Program-made: the position numbers and the translations under genes
Part shown: positions 34,483 to 43,015 of the stretch, piece after piece
How the letters are laid out: each line of letters begins with the position of its first letter
Numbering within the stretch: position 1 is the first letter of the stretch
Notes under the pieces: generated by a model
Told to the model about the DNA's origin: nothing
Databases searched by the model: none
Seen by the model: the letters and a program-made list of their open reading frames with translations, nothing else
From: an uncultured Mobiluncus sp.
GTDB lineage: Bacteria; Actinomycetota; Actinomycetes; Actinomycetales; Actinomycetaceae
NCBI RefSeq assembly: GCF_943914685.1
Contig: NZ_CALUCZ010000006.1
Coordinates: 1-64,000 of the forward strand
Direction of reading: 5' to 3'
DNA length: 64,000 bases

Positions 34483-34908
34483 TTATTTTTTGGCAGAGCA
34501 TTTAGAGCAAAGACCTGTTAGCTCCACCGTGTGGCTCAAAGCGGAGAACCCCATTTCCCGGCCCATTTCATTCAGGGTTTCCTCCAGCCCTTTCAGATGG
34601 AATTCTTCGGTCTTCCCGCAGCTCCGACACACCAGGTGGTGATGATGTTCGGAACTCTCGCACTCTCGATACAGGGTAGTGCCATCGGCGGACTTGACCG
34701 TGTCCAAGACGCCGTCTTCCGCCAGTGCTGCGAGATTGCGGTAAACTGTCGCCAATCCTACGGGGGTGCCGTTTAGCTGGAGTTTTGTGAAGATGTCGGC
34801 TGCTGATTGAAAATCAGTCATTCCTCTGACCGCGGAAAGCACCGCTCCTAATTGTCGCGTTTTGCGCTGTCGAGCGGGGCTTTGGGGTGTCGATTTACCT
34901 GTGGTCAT
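34483..34908 (-). CDS. zur: Zinc uptake regulator Zur (Fur family)
   Basis: A 141-residue Fur-family metalloregulator. The winged helix (AADIFTKLQLNGTPVGLATVYRNLAALAEDGVLDTV) is followed by the metal-sensing part: ECESSEHHHHLVCRSCGKTEEF and a C-terminal CSKCSAKK, giving the CxxC pair of the structural zinc site. Divergent placement from a zinc ABC transporter identifies it as Zur rather than Fur. With zinc bound it would repress znuACB and perhaps itself through the site at 34988-35002. Confidence 0.92.
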   Translation of the reverse strand: MTTGKSTPQSPARQRKTRQLGAVLSAVRGMTDFQSAADIFTKLQLNGTPVGLATVYRNLAALAEDGVLDTVKSADGTTLYRECESSEHHHHLVCRSCGKTEEFHLKGLEETLNEMGREMGFSALSHTVELTGLCSKCSAKK

Positions 34909-34987
34909 TGGTAGTCTCCCTCCCGTTTTCGCGCTCCTTGCCTAACATTGTGTCTCGTTTTGACAGCGTTTTCCAGTTGAGTGATAA

Positions 34988-35002
34988 TGAGAACGATTCG
35001 CA
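34988..35002 (+). promoter_or_regulatory. Zur-box-like operator between zur and znuA
   Basis: TGAGAACGATTCGCA, an imperfect 7-1-7 inverted repeat close to the actinobacterial Zur consensus (TGAAAATGATTTTCA type; 11 of 15 positions), 40 bp before znuA and in the divergent promoter region. Confidence 0.6.
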
Positions 35003-35041
35003 ATAAGAACAAAACTATAACCCCTGTGGGGAAAGGACAAT

Positions 35042-36064
35042 ATGAAGTTGAAGACTGTTGGTGCCTGGTTCGGCGCCGTCGCGCTAGCCGTGAGTATGAC
35101 TGCCTGCTCGACCGCAAACGACACCCAAACGAAAGACGCGGCGGGGGACGCTGCTGCGGACAAACCTACGGTGTACGCCTCTACTGACGTATGGGCTTCC
35201 GTGGCAAAAGCCGTGGTGGGGGATAACGCGGATGTGATTACGTCTATCGATCAGCCGAACCTAGATCCGCATTCTTATGAAGCCAGCGTGAAAGATAAGA
35301 AGTTGGTGAACCAAGCCTCCGTGGTAATCGTGAACGGCGGGGGGTACGACGATTGGGCGCTGCAGCTGGCCAAGTCAGCGGACAGCAAACCTACTGTGCT
35401 CAATGCGGTGGAGTTGGCTGGCGTTGACTGCGGAGACGCAGAAGGTCACGACCACGAGGACGGCCATGAACATGAGGGTGCGCATGAACACGAGGATGCG
35501 CATGAAGGCGAGCAGGGACATGAGGAGCACCATCATCACCATTGCTCCGTCAATGAGCACGTGTTCTACGATTTGCACGCGGTCAGCGAAGTTGCCAAGG
35601 CAGTTGCAAATACGATGAGCCAGACTGACGGCAATCACGCCGCGGCTTACCAGGATGCAGCAAAGGCATTTCAAGGCAAATTGAATGAGCTGGAATCGCA
35701 GGCAGAGAACATTAAGGCGCGGGGCGAAAAGCATTCCCTGGCGACCGAACCTTTGGCGAACTACCTGCTGGAGGACGCCGGTATCCATGACCTGACTCCC
35801 GAAGAATACGTGGAACAGTCCGAAACGGAATCCGGGCCCAGCGTAAAGACGCAGGCTGACACCAAGGCTCTGATTACGGAGGGAAAAGTTGATGTGCTGC
35901 TGGTTAACTCCCAGACGGAAGACCCGGTGTCCCAGGCACTGCAGGCTGCCGCTGAGACTAAAGGCATTCCGGTGGTGAAACTGACCGAGACCTTGGCGGG
36001 GGCCAGCGACTATGTCAGCTGGATTGGCACTGCCTTAGACCAGATAGATAAGGCTTTGAAATAA
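35042..36064 (+). CDS. znuA: Zinc ABC transporter substrate-binding lipoprotein
   Basis: Extracellular zinc receptor of cluster A-1, 340 residues. The signal peptide ends in a lipobox, SMTAC, giving a lipid-anchored Cys22. Zinc ligands are expected in NLDPHSYEASVKD, VFYDLHAVSEVA and the late loop NSQTEDPVSQ. The central loop (about 137-173) is extremely rich in His, Asp and Glu, as in other ZnuA proteins where it loads or senses zinc. It heads the operon znuA-znuC-znuB; a structured spacer separates it from znuC. Zur control is inferred from the upstream box. Confidence 0.95.
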   Translation: MKLKTVGAWFGAVALAVSMTACSTANDTQTKDAAGDAAADKPTVYASTDVWASVAKAVVGDNADVITSIDQPNLDPHSYEASVKDKKLVNQASVVIVNGGGYDDWALQLAKSADSKPTVLNAVELAGVDCGDAEGHDHEDGHEHEGAHEHEDAHEGEQGHEEHHHHHCSVNEHVFYDLHAVSEVAKAVANTMSQTDGNHAAAYQDAAKAFQGKLNELESQAENIKARGEKHSLATEPLANYLLEDAGIHDLTPEEYVEQSETESGPSVKTQADTKALITEGKVDVLLVNSQTEDPVSQALQAAAETKGIPVVKLTETLAGASDYVSWIGTALDQIDKALK

Positions 36065-36068
36065 TACA

Positions 36069-36135
36069 GGATTATGGGATAGAAAAAGTCCGGGCTTTAG
36101 ATTAGAGCGCAGCTCCTGGAGCCCGGACATAATCC
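36069..36135 (+). other. Intercistronic stem-loop between znuA and znuC
   Basis: GTCCGGGCT (36088-36096) pairs with AGCCCGGAC (36120-36128), and outside it GGATTATG (36069-36076) pairs with CATAATCC (36128-36135). There is no T-run, so it is not a plain terminator. It could stabilise the znuA part of the message so that the receptor is made in excess. Confidence 0.55.
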
Positions 36136-36191
36136 GTTAAGGTAGATGAAACCAGGAAGTTAACCGGGGGACTGAGGAAGGAAAAGGTCTG

Positions 36192-37040
36192 ATGGGCGAA
36201 GAACCGCTGTTGGAGATGCGGGACTTGGCATTGAAATATGGGACGAGACAGGTATTTTCCGGCTTGAACCTGCGGGTCGAACCGGGACAAGTCGTGGGAA
36301 TCCTGGGACAAAACGGAGCCGGAAAAACGACCCTGTTAAAGTCGGTACTTGGTGACGTGAAACCCGCCGCGGGAACCATTTTTCGGCGGGGCTCGGCAAA
36401 AATTTCTTACCTTCCGCAACACGGACGTTTCCCGAAATCTGTGCAGATTCGCGGACGAGACGTAGTCTACCTGGGGCTTGACGGAGCGAAACTGGGGTTT
36501 TGGACTTCCCCCGGGGCGCGCGAAAAGGTAGAACGCGCGATAGCCCTAGTGGGGGCGCAGAGTTACGCGGATACGCCGATTAGCGGACTGTCCGGGGGAG
36601 AGTTGCAGCGTTTACGTATCGCGGCGGCCATTGTGCAACGTCCCGATTTGCTGCTGGTCGACGAACCGTTGGCATCCCTCGACCTCAAGCACCAAACCGA
36701 CATTGTTAAGATTTTTGGCAATCTGGCGGCGCAGGGCACCGCAATCCTGCTGGTGACGCACGAGTTAAACCCCGTGGATAAACTGCTGGACACCGTGGTG
36801 TATATCGCCCTCGGACGAGCCGCGGTGGGTTCGGTGTCAGAGGTCATGTCCAGCGAAACATTGTCCGCTTTATATGGTGAGGAAGTCCGTGTCGTGAACC
36901 TGGGAGGAACGTATTTCGTGGTGGGAGCCCAGAACGGGTCCGAATCCGGCTTTGTGGAGGAAGCCCTGCACGGCCACCATCACGCCAGCCATTTTGAATC
37001 AGCCGAGTCACCGCACAATCCCAAGGAGGCAGGCCACTAA
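36192..37040 (+). CDS. znuC: Zinc ABC transporter ATPase
   Basis: Cytoplasmic ATPase of the zinc importer, 282 residues. Walker A GQNGAGKTT, Q-loop YLPQHGRF, signature LSGGELQRLR, Walker B LLLVDEPLASLD and switch His in LVTHELNP are all present. The C-terminal extension includes HGHHHASH, a histidine-rich tail common in zinc-linked ATPases. Its stop overlaps the start of znuB by one base (TAATG), implying coupled translation. Confidence 0.93.
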   Translation: MGEEPLLEMRDLALKYGTRQVFSGLNLRVEPGQVVGILGQNGAGKTTLLKSVLGDVKPAAGTIFRRGSAKISYLPQHGRFPKSVQIRGRDVVYLGLDGAKLGFWTSPGAREKVERAIALVGAQSYADTPISGLSGGELQRLRIAAAIVQRPDLLLVDEPLASLDLKHQTDIVKIFGNLAAQGTAILLVTHELNPVDKLLDTVVYIALGRAAVGSVSEVMSSETLSALYGEEVRVVNLGGTYFVVGAQNGSESGFVEEALHGHHHASHFESAESPHNPKEAGH

Positions 37041-37897
37041 TGGAGGCAATCATCAACTTCCAGGATTTTTGGCAACTGGTACCGTTGGTTCGGGAATCAC
37101 TGGTCGCCGCGGCAATTCTGGCTGTCGTTTCAGGGATTTTAAGCCCGTTGGTACAGCTGCGGGACGCGGCATTTGCGGTTCACGGAACGTCCGAACTGTC
37201 TTTTGCGGGAGCGTCGGTGGCGTTGTTTCTTGGGGCCAGCGTCACCGGCGGAGCCATCGCGGGATCAATAGTGGCTGCGCTATTGATGTCCGCGACCTAC
37301 ACTCGGCGCTGGGGTACAAATGCTCTCATCGGCGTGCTGTTACCGTTTGGGTTGGGTATCGGGGTGCTGTTCCTGGCGCTTTACAAAGGGCGTTCTGCCA
37401 ACAAATTCGGCCTGTTGACGGGTCAAATTGTCTCTGTTGATGAGAACCAACTGGCCGTGTTTGCCGTGGTCGGAGCGATGGTTTTGGCTGCCATAGCCCT
37501 GTTTGGGCGTCGACTGTATTACGCTGCGGTCGATCCGGTGGTGGCGCTGTCGAAAGGGGTTTCCCCACGAGTGATGAACCTATGGTTCATGCTTATCCTC
37601 GGTTTGGTTGTGGCGCTAGCGGTGCAGATGGTGGGGGCACTGCTGGTTTTGTCGTTGCTGATTACTCCGGGAGCGGCTGCTGCTCGCATTTCTGCCAATC
37701 CCTTGCGACAGCACGCCTGGGCGGTGCTGTTCGCTCTGATTGCCGCCGAGGGCGGTATTTTGCTCTCTCTCGGGCCCGGATTGCCGATTTCGCCCTATAT
37801 CACCACGATTTCTTTCCTGATATTCCTGATTTGCTGGGCTGTTGGGGCAGTGCGCAGCCAAACCACCTGGGCAAGGCGGGAACAGGCCGTCTCCTGA
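37040..37897 (+). CDS. znuB: Zinc ABC transporter permease
   Basis: Membrane permease of the metal-type (ABC-3) family, 285 residues with eight or nine hydrophobic helices. HGTSELSFAGASVALFLG near residue 55 and the later MVGALLVLSLLITPGAAAARIS are characteristic segments. Pairs with ZnuC and receives zinc from ZnuA. It ends 85 bp before a convergent gene; no strong terminator hairpin recognised. Confidence 0.93.
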   Translation: MEAIINFQDFWQLVPLVRESLVAAAILAVVSGILSPLVQLRDAAFAVHGTSELSFAGASVALFLGASVTGGAIAGSIVAALLMSATYTRRWGTNALIGVLLPFGLGIGVLFLALYKGRSANKFGLLTGQIVSVDENQLAVFAVVGAMVLAAIALFGRRLYYAAVDPVVALSKGVSPRVMNLWFMLILGLVVALAVQMVGALLVLSLLITPGAAAARISANPLRQHAWAVLFALIAAEGGILLSLGPGLPISPYITTISFLIFLICWAVGAVRSQTTWARREQAVS

Positions 37898-37982
37898 ACT
37901 GTCGGGAAGTACTTCAAAACGATACCGAAACCGAAAGATCCGCCCCCTACCCTTGTGCAGTGGCGGAAAATAACGCGGGAAC

Positions 37983-38819
37983 CTAAGCCACCGCGGGCTC
38001 GGCGGGAGCAGAGGTCGTAGTATAGTCCGGTGCTACCGCGGTGACTGAGGTCGCAGCATCGCGGAACGCTTGAATCTGAGCCTGAGCGATGGCTTGGTCA
38101 GGGTGTTCGCCCATCTGGACTAGGTGCATCTGATGAATCCAGAACTGGCTTTCTTCGATGCGTTTAGCCCACATCTCAGTTTCCGCTTTCTTGCGTTTTT
38201 GAGTGGCCTTTTCGGCTTCGCGCAAGTGCATCCAGCCCTCTGAAGCTTTCTTTTGCGCGGTTTCCAGACGCTTGCGCTTCGCCTCGGCGGCAGCTTCGCG
38301 GGCTTTTTCCATCGCCTTGCGCCGTTCGATTCTTTCTCGGCCTTCTCGTTCGAGCTTTTCCTTGCGTTTCTCGGATTCCTGTCGGCCCAGCTCAGCGGCC
38401 TTGGCATACATCTTGTTGGCCTCGCTCACAGCCTGGCGAGCCTTGGCCTCAAAGCTCCGCGCGGCTGCTTCATCGCCTATTTCCACGGCGGCGCGAGCCC
38501 GCATTGAATATGCCACCGCATCGGCCTCATAGCTGCGAGCCAAACGTTTAGCTTGCGCGGAATCAGAGGCAAAACCAATCGAGGTACCAGTCCCGCCTAA
38601 GGGGCCGAGACTCTTTGATTTCGCTTTGTTTTGTTTTGCCATTGCGCGGATACGCGCCTGATCCATCTCAAACCTGTCGAGGGCGTCCAGAGCTTTCTTG
38701 TTCTCATCGGTGAGGGTGCCGTTTTCCTTGGCAAAAGAGCGAATTGCGGCGCGCTGAGCCATTCCGGGAACGTACAGATTACGCATCCCGAACTCACGCA
38801 TGGCAAACATAGTGGCCAT
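37983..38819 (-). CDS. Hypothetical Ala/Lys/Glu-rich coiled-coil protein
   Basis: A 278-residue soluble protein that I cannot place in a family. The first 80 residues are mixed; from about 85 to 225 it is a long highly charged helix (AKRLARSYEADAVAYSMRARAAVEIGDEA, then repeated RK/E-rich heptads) that should form a coiled coil, followed by a short Ala/Thr/Pro-rich tail. No signal peptide or membrane helix. A cytoskeletal, scaffold or tail-like role is possible but not shown. It converges with znuB and is divergent from recA. Confidence 0.6.
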   Translation of the reverse strand: MATMFAMREFGMRNLYVPGMAQRAAIRSFAKENGTLTDENKKALDALDRFEMDQARIRAMAKQNKAKSKSLGPLGGTGTSIGFASDSAQAKRLARSYEADAVAYSMRARAAVEIGDEAAARSFEAKARQAVSEANKMYAKAAELGRQESEKRKEKLEREGRERIERRKAMEKAREAAAEAKRKRLETAQKKASEGWMHLREAEKATQKRKKAETEMWAKRIEESQFWIHQMHLVQMGEHPDQAIAQAQIQAFRDAATSVTAVAPDYTTTSAPAEPAVA

Positions 38820-39264
38820 TTCGCCCTCCGTGGCTCATAGACTCCTGTCACCTTCCTAGCGACAGCCTCCATATCGGCAGTTGGTTTAAGAATTGTAGGG
38901 AATCACGCGTTTAGTGAGGTTTATCACACAGGTACTTTTAGTAAAAGAATCGTCAAAAGTTGAGGTTTGCGGGGGATATTGCCAGTTCAGCGTGTTTAGG
39001 TGAGACAGGAGGTGGGGTCAGCAAAAGCGTGCGGGGTGGGGAATTTTTGCGGACCGTCGGCGTGTCGGATGATTCGAACGCATGTTCGATATAGGGTTTT
39101 CCACAGATGAGTCGAAACGGGACTTTTCCACAGGTAAAGAAACTTTCGATTTTTCGCTTCCGGGGTGGGGCGTAAGTTCATCTTGAGAGTTTCGGAGAGG
39201 AGCTCAACAATCACACCCGAACTATTGGGGCGGCGGAGAGCCGCGTAGATGAAAGGAATATGCA
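38820..39264. other. Long intergenic region upstream of recA
   Basis: 445 bp without a credible gene. It holds the LexA box at 39074-39089 and two copies of TTTTCCACAG (39097-39106 and 39124-39133), 27 bp apart, each one mismatch from the DnaA box TTATCCACA. The rest shows no recognised RNA gene; an AT-rich stretch near 38930-38960 may include the promoter of the coiled-coil gene. Confidence 0.6.
39074..39089 (+). promoter_or_regulatory. LexA-binding SOS box of recA
   Basis: TCGAAC-GCAT-GTTCGA, a perfect match to the actinobacterial/Gram-positive LexA operator, 175 bp upstream of the recA start. The leader of recA is thus likely long. Confidence 0.9.
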
Positions 39265-40377
39265 ATGGCAAAAGACGAGCGCGCGAAAGCGCTGCAAACT
39301 GCGTTAGGTCAGATTGATAAGCAGTTTGGCAAAGGTTCCGTGATGCGGCTGGGCGACTCGGCCGTGAACACGAATGTTTCGGTCATTCCGACTGGGTCAG
39401 TAGCCCTAGACGTGGCTTTGGGGATTGGGGGACTTCCGCGGGGCCGCATCATTGAGATTTACGGTCCAGAATCTTCCGGTAAGACCACCGTGGCTTTGCA
39501 CGCGGTGGCGAACGCTCAGAAACAGGGCGGGAACGCGGCTTTCATCGACGCGGAACACGCCCTCGATCCGGTTTACGCACAGAAACTCGGCGTTGATATT
39601 GACAACCTGCTGGTCAGCCAACCCGATACTGGGGAACAGGCGCTAGAGATTGCGGATATGTTGATTCGCAGCGGCGGCCTGGACATCATCGTTATTGACT
39701 CGGTCGCGGCTCTGGTACCGAAGGCTGAAATCGAAGGGGACATGGGGGATTCCCACGTGGGTTTGCAGGCTCGGTTGATGAGCCAAGCGTTGCGAAAGAT
39801 TACCGGAGCACTGTCCGCTACCGGAACCACCGCAATCTTTATTAACCAGCTACGCGAAAAGATTGGGGTGTTCTTTGGTTCTCCCGAAACCACGACCGGC
39901 GGGAAAGCGTTGAAGTTCTACGCTTCGGTGCGCATTGACGTGCGCCGAATCGAGACGTTGAAAGAAAACGGTGACGCTATCGGTAACCGAACTCGTGCCA
40001 AGGTCGTTAAGAATAAGATGGCGCCGCCTTTCCGGCAGGCGGAATTCGACATCATGTACGGTCAGGGCATTTCCCGGGAGGGCGGCCTCATCGACCTTGG
40101 TGTGGAAGCAGGTATCGTGACGAAGTCGGGTTCTTGGTTTACCTATGGCGAAATGCAGTTGGGTCAGGGTAAAGAGAACGTACGGAAGTTCTTGGTGGAT
40201 AACCCCGAGCTCAGCGCCGAAATCGAAGATAAGATTCTTATCGCTTTGGGTGTGCGTGAGGACCCGAACGCGGCAGCGCAGCCAGAAACTGGCGAGGGTA
40301 CGAAACTCGCTGTCGTGATGGATGACGATTCCGCAGATGAGGGTACGTCCGCCAAGAAGGTTCAAAAAGCCTCATGA
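39265..40377 (+). CDS. recA: Recombinase RecA
   Basis: Forms filaments on single-stranded DNA, drives strand exchange and activates LexA self-cleavage. The 370-residue sequence has Walker A GPESSGKTT, the Glu in AFIDAEHALDP, Walker B IIVIDSVAAL, loop L1 DSHVGLQARLMSQALRK and loop L2 region INQLREKIGVFFGSPETTTGG. The C-terminal tail is acidic. GAAAGGAAT precedes the ATG. recX overlaps by 4 nt, and a LexA box lies upstream. Confidence 0.98.
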   Translation: MAKDERAKALQTALGQIDKQFGKGSVMRLGDSAVNTNVSVIPTGSVALDVALGIGGLPRGRIIEIYGPESSGKTTVALHAVANAQKQGGNAAFIDAEHALDPVYAQKLGVDIDNLLVSQPDTGEQALEIADMLIRSGGLDIIVIDSVAALVPKAEIEGDMGDSHVGLQARLMSQALRKITGALSATGTTAIFINQLREKIGVFFGSPETTTGGKALKFYASVRIDVRRIETLKENGDAIGNRTRAKVVKNKMAPPFRQAEFDIMYGQGISREGGLIDLGVEAGIVTKSGSWFTYGEMQLGQGKENVRKFLVDNPELSAEIEDKILIALGVREDPNAAAQPETGEGTKLAVVMDDDSADEGTSAKKVQKAS

Positions 40378-40904
40378 GTTTGCGAGTAGTGGATGCGGCG
40401 GCGGATGCCGCCGCGGAAGCTGGTTTGTCCCTGCTGGATAGACGGGCTGTTACTGAGTCTCAGATGCGTGACTACCTGGCTGATAAGGGATTCAGCGACG
40501 TGGCTGTCGATGATGTGGTGGCCGCTTTCGCCGCTCGCGGCTGGCTGAATGATCGGGACTATACCGGGGAGTTTTTGCGTCAGCGCTGCCAACGGCCCGG
40601 AATGTCCCGAGCCAAGTTGGCCGCGGATATGGAAAAGCGCGGGTTGGATGCCCAGTCTATATCCGCGGGCATTGCGGCTCTGGATGCTGAGAATCCAGAC
40701 TGGGAAACGGAAAACGCCCGAACCCTGCTGGAGAGCAAACTTGCGGCGGCGCGCCGGGGCTTAGACCTGAGCAACTTTGACGATTGCCGCAAATTGAAAG
40801 CCAAACTGTGGCGATATGTAGCGACACGCGGGTTTTCCTCAGCTCTGGCCACCACCGTAGTCAATACCGTGATGGAGGAACTGAAACTGGACGGTCAAAG
40901 CTAG
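40374..40904 (+). CDS. recX: RecA regulatory protein RecX
   Basis: A 176-residue modulator that binds RecA filaments and limits their activity. It has the three-helix repeat structure of the family: LSLLDRRAVTESQMRDYLADKGFSDVAVDDVVAAFAARGWLNDRDYTGEFLRQR is the best match, followed by PGMSRAKLAADMEKRGLD. It starts in an ATGA overlap with recA, so expression follows the SOS-controlled recA message. Confidence 0.92.
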   Translation: MSLRVVDAAADAAAEAGLSLLDRRAVTESQMRDYLADKGFSDVAVDDVVAAFAARGWLNDRDYTGEFLRQRCQRPGMSRAKLAADMEKRGLDAQSISAGIAALDAENPDWETENARTLLESKLAAARRGLDLSNFDDCRKLKAKLWRYVATRGFSSALATTVVNTVMEELKLDGQS

Positions 40905-40934
40905 TGTAGGGACGAACCGAGGAAGGAAGAACCG

Positions 40935-41420
40935 ATGAGTGATGCTGTATCGGCTGATGAATTAGCCACCAAAGCGCTGGAGAAACTCACTGCGCAGGGA
41001 CGATCGATTTCTTGCGCGGAATCGCTGACCGGGGGATTGTTGGCGGATGCTTTTGTCAGAATCCCCGGGGCTTCCCAAACATTTCGCGGCGGAGTCGTAA
41101 CTTATACCGATGCGATGAAAAGCGCGGTGCTGGGAGTGAGTCCACAGCTGCTGCAAACGAACACTGCCTATGACCCTCAGGTTGCGGCACAGATGAGCAC
41201 CGCGGCGCGACGGTTATTTCACTCGGATTATGCGCTGTCTACCACCGGAGTTGCAGGTCCCGGCCCTGATGAAGGCGTGGCGCCGGGGAAAGGGTATGTC
41301 AGCCTAGCCACTCCGCAAGGCACGGAAGTGCGGGAGGTCGACTGGCCAGGCACTCGCCCAGAAGTTCGCGCGGCATTTGTGCGGGCGGCTTTGGAGTTGC
41401 TGGTGTCTCATCTAGGCTGA
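40935..41420 (+). CDS. CinA C-terminal domain protein (nicotinamide-nucleotide amidohydrolase PncC type)
   Basis: A 161-residue stand-alone CinA C-terminal domain, which deamidates nicotinamide mononucleotide to nicotinic acid mononucleotide in NAD recycling. SISCAESLTGGLLADAFVRIPGASQTFRGGVVTYTDAMK and STTGVAGPGPDEGVAPGKGYVSLA are the conserved segments, with the catalytic Ser in AESLTGG. GAAGGAAG precedes the ATG. It follows recX by 30 bp in the recA operon-like cluster. Confidence 0.9.
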   Translation: MSDAVSADELATKALEKLTAQGRSISCAESLTGGLLADAFVRIPGASQTFRGGVVTYTDAMKSAVLGVSPQLLQTNTAYDPQVAAQMSTAARRLFHSDYALSTTGVAGPGPDEGVAPGKGYVSLATPQGTEVREVDWPGTRPEVRAAFVRAALELLVSHLG

Positions 41421-41470
41421 GAATCCCGGACGCGTCGCCCAGTCGCGGCGGTTGGCGGCCGACGGCGAAA

Positions 41471-41508
41471 GTGACGGCATTAGCGGCATGACATAAAATG
41501 AGCCGGTG
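41471..41508 (+). promoter_or_regulatory. Predicted miaB promoter
   Basis: GTGACG (41471-41476), 17-bp spacer, TAAAAT (41494-41499), then 9 nt to the ATG at 41509. A leader of only a couple of bases is expected. Confidence 0.45.
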
Positions 41509-43005
41509 ATGGAAACTCCGCGAACTTACCTGGTGAAAACACTTGGCTGCCAGATGAACGAACACGACTCGGAACGCATGGCTGGCTTGCTTGATGCTGC
41601 CGGCTGGGTGCCGGTTGAGGAGGTTCCGCAAAAAGCTGCGCGCGCTACCAATGCCGGAGATGGCGGGGCTGACCTGGTGGTTTTGAATACCTGTTCGGTG
41701 CGTGAGGCTGCCGGAACGAAACTCTACGGCCATTTGGGACAGCTGGCAGATGTGAAACGGAACCGCCCCGGAATGATGATTGCTGTGGGAGGATGTTTCG
41801 CCCAGCAGGAAGGAACGAAAATCCTTGACCGGGCTCCGTGGGTGGACGCAGTTTTTGGGACGCATAATATCGACGTCCTCCCAGTGTTGCTGAAGCGTGC
41901 GGAACACAATAAAGAGGCCGCGGTGGAAATCGAGGAAAGCCTGAAAGTGTTTCCCTCCGTCCTGCCGGCGCATCGGCAGTCTCCAGCTTCAGCCTGGGTA
42001 TCCATTTCGGTGGGGTGCAACAACACCTGCACATTTTGTATAGTGCCTTCCCTGCGGGGTCGGGAACGGGATCGGAATCCCGCCGATATTCTGGCGGAAG
42101 TGCAGGCGGTAGTGGACGCGGGAGCTGTGGAAGTGACCTTGCTGGGACAAAACGTGAACAGCTACGGAATGAGCTTCGGGAGGCGCGGCGCTTTTGCAGA
42201 TTTGCTACGAGCTGTAGGAAAAACGCCGGGACTGGAGCGCCTACGTTTCACTTCGCCCCACCCCGCGGCCTTTACCGAGGACGTCATCGCCGCCATGGCG
42301 CAGACCCCGACGGTGATGCCTTCCCTGCATTTTCCGCTGCAATCCGGTTCGGACCGGATTTTGCGGCAGATGCGCAGGTCTTACCGCTCCGAACGGTTCT
42401 TAAAGATTCTTGAGGAAGTCAGGACCGCCATTCCGGAAGCAGCCATCACCACCGATGTTATCGTCGGATTTCCCGGCGAAACTGAAGCTGACTTCCAAGA
42501 CACCCTCGATGTTTTGCGTGAAGCTCGGTTCCAAGCCGCGTTTACGTTCATTTATTCCCGCCGGCCCGGAACTCCCGCCGCCGATCGAGACGACCAAGTG
42601 GACCCGGAAGTTGTGGCGCAGCGCTACCAACGACTCTTGGAGCTACAAGAAAAAATCACTTTGGAGGAAAACGAAAAGTTAGAGGGGCAGACGGTGGAAG
42701 TCCTGGTCACCGCGGGTGGCCGCAAAGACGAAGCTACTGCGCGAATGAGCGGACGCGCCCGAGACAATCGTTTGGTTCACTTTGCGGTTCCCCAGGGCGT
42801 TAAGGTCCGTCCCGGGGATTTTGTGACGGTCGGTGTGACCCACGGCGCACCGCACCACCTCGTGGCGGATTCCGCCCTCACTCCAGGCGGCGTATTCACC
42901 GTTCGCCCCACTCGCGCCGGCGACCTGTGGGAAGCGGCACATCTCGAAAAGCCTCGCGGCACCCTCTTGGGAATGCCCGGACGCAAGCCGGGACCAATGA
43001 AATAG
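41509..43005 (+). CDS. miaB: tRNA-2-methylthio-N6-dimethylallyladenosine synthase
   Basis: Radical-SAM methylthiotransferase that converts i6A37 of tRNA into ms2i6A37. The 498-residue protein has the N-terminal auxiliary-cluster domain (GCQMNEHDSERM, NTCSVREAAG, GGCFAQQEG), the radical SAM motif with Cys170, Cys174 and Cys177 (CNNTCTFC) and a C-terminal TRAM domain from about 395. It acts on the product of MiaA, whose gene follows after 10 bp. Confidence 0.96.
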   Translation: METPRTYLVKTLGCQMNEHDSERMAGLLDAAGWVPVEEVPQKAARATNAGDGGADLVVLNTCSVREAAGTKLYGHLGQLADVKRNRPGMMIAVGGCFAQQEGTKILDRAPWVDAVFGTHNIDVLPVLLKRAEHNKEAAVEIEESLKVFPSVLPAHRQSPASAWVSISVGCNNTCTFCIVPSLRGRERDRNPADILAEVQAVVDAGAVEVTLLGQNVNSYGMSFGRRGAFADLLRAVGKTPGLERLRFTSPHPAAFTEDVIAAMAQTPTVMPSLHFPLQSGSDRILRQMRRSYRSERFLKILEEVRTAIPEAAITTDVIVGFPGETEADFQDTLDVLREARFQAAFTFIYSRRPGTPAADRDDQVDPEVVAQRYQRLLELQEKITLEENEKLEGQTVEVLVTAGGRKDEATARMSGRARDNRLVHFAVPQGVKVRPGDFVTVGVTHGAPHHLVADSALTPGGVFTVRPTRAGDLWEAAHLEKPRGTLLGMPGRKPGPMK

Positions 43006-43015
43006 GGAATAAACC

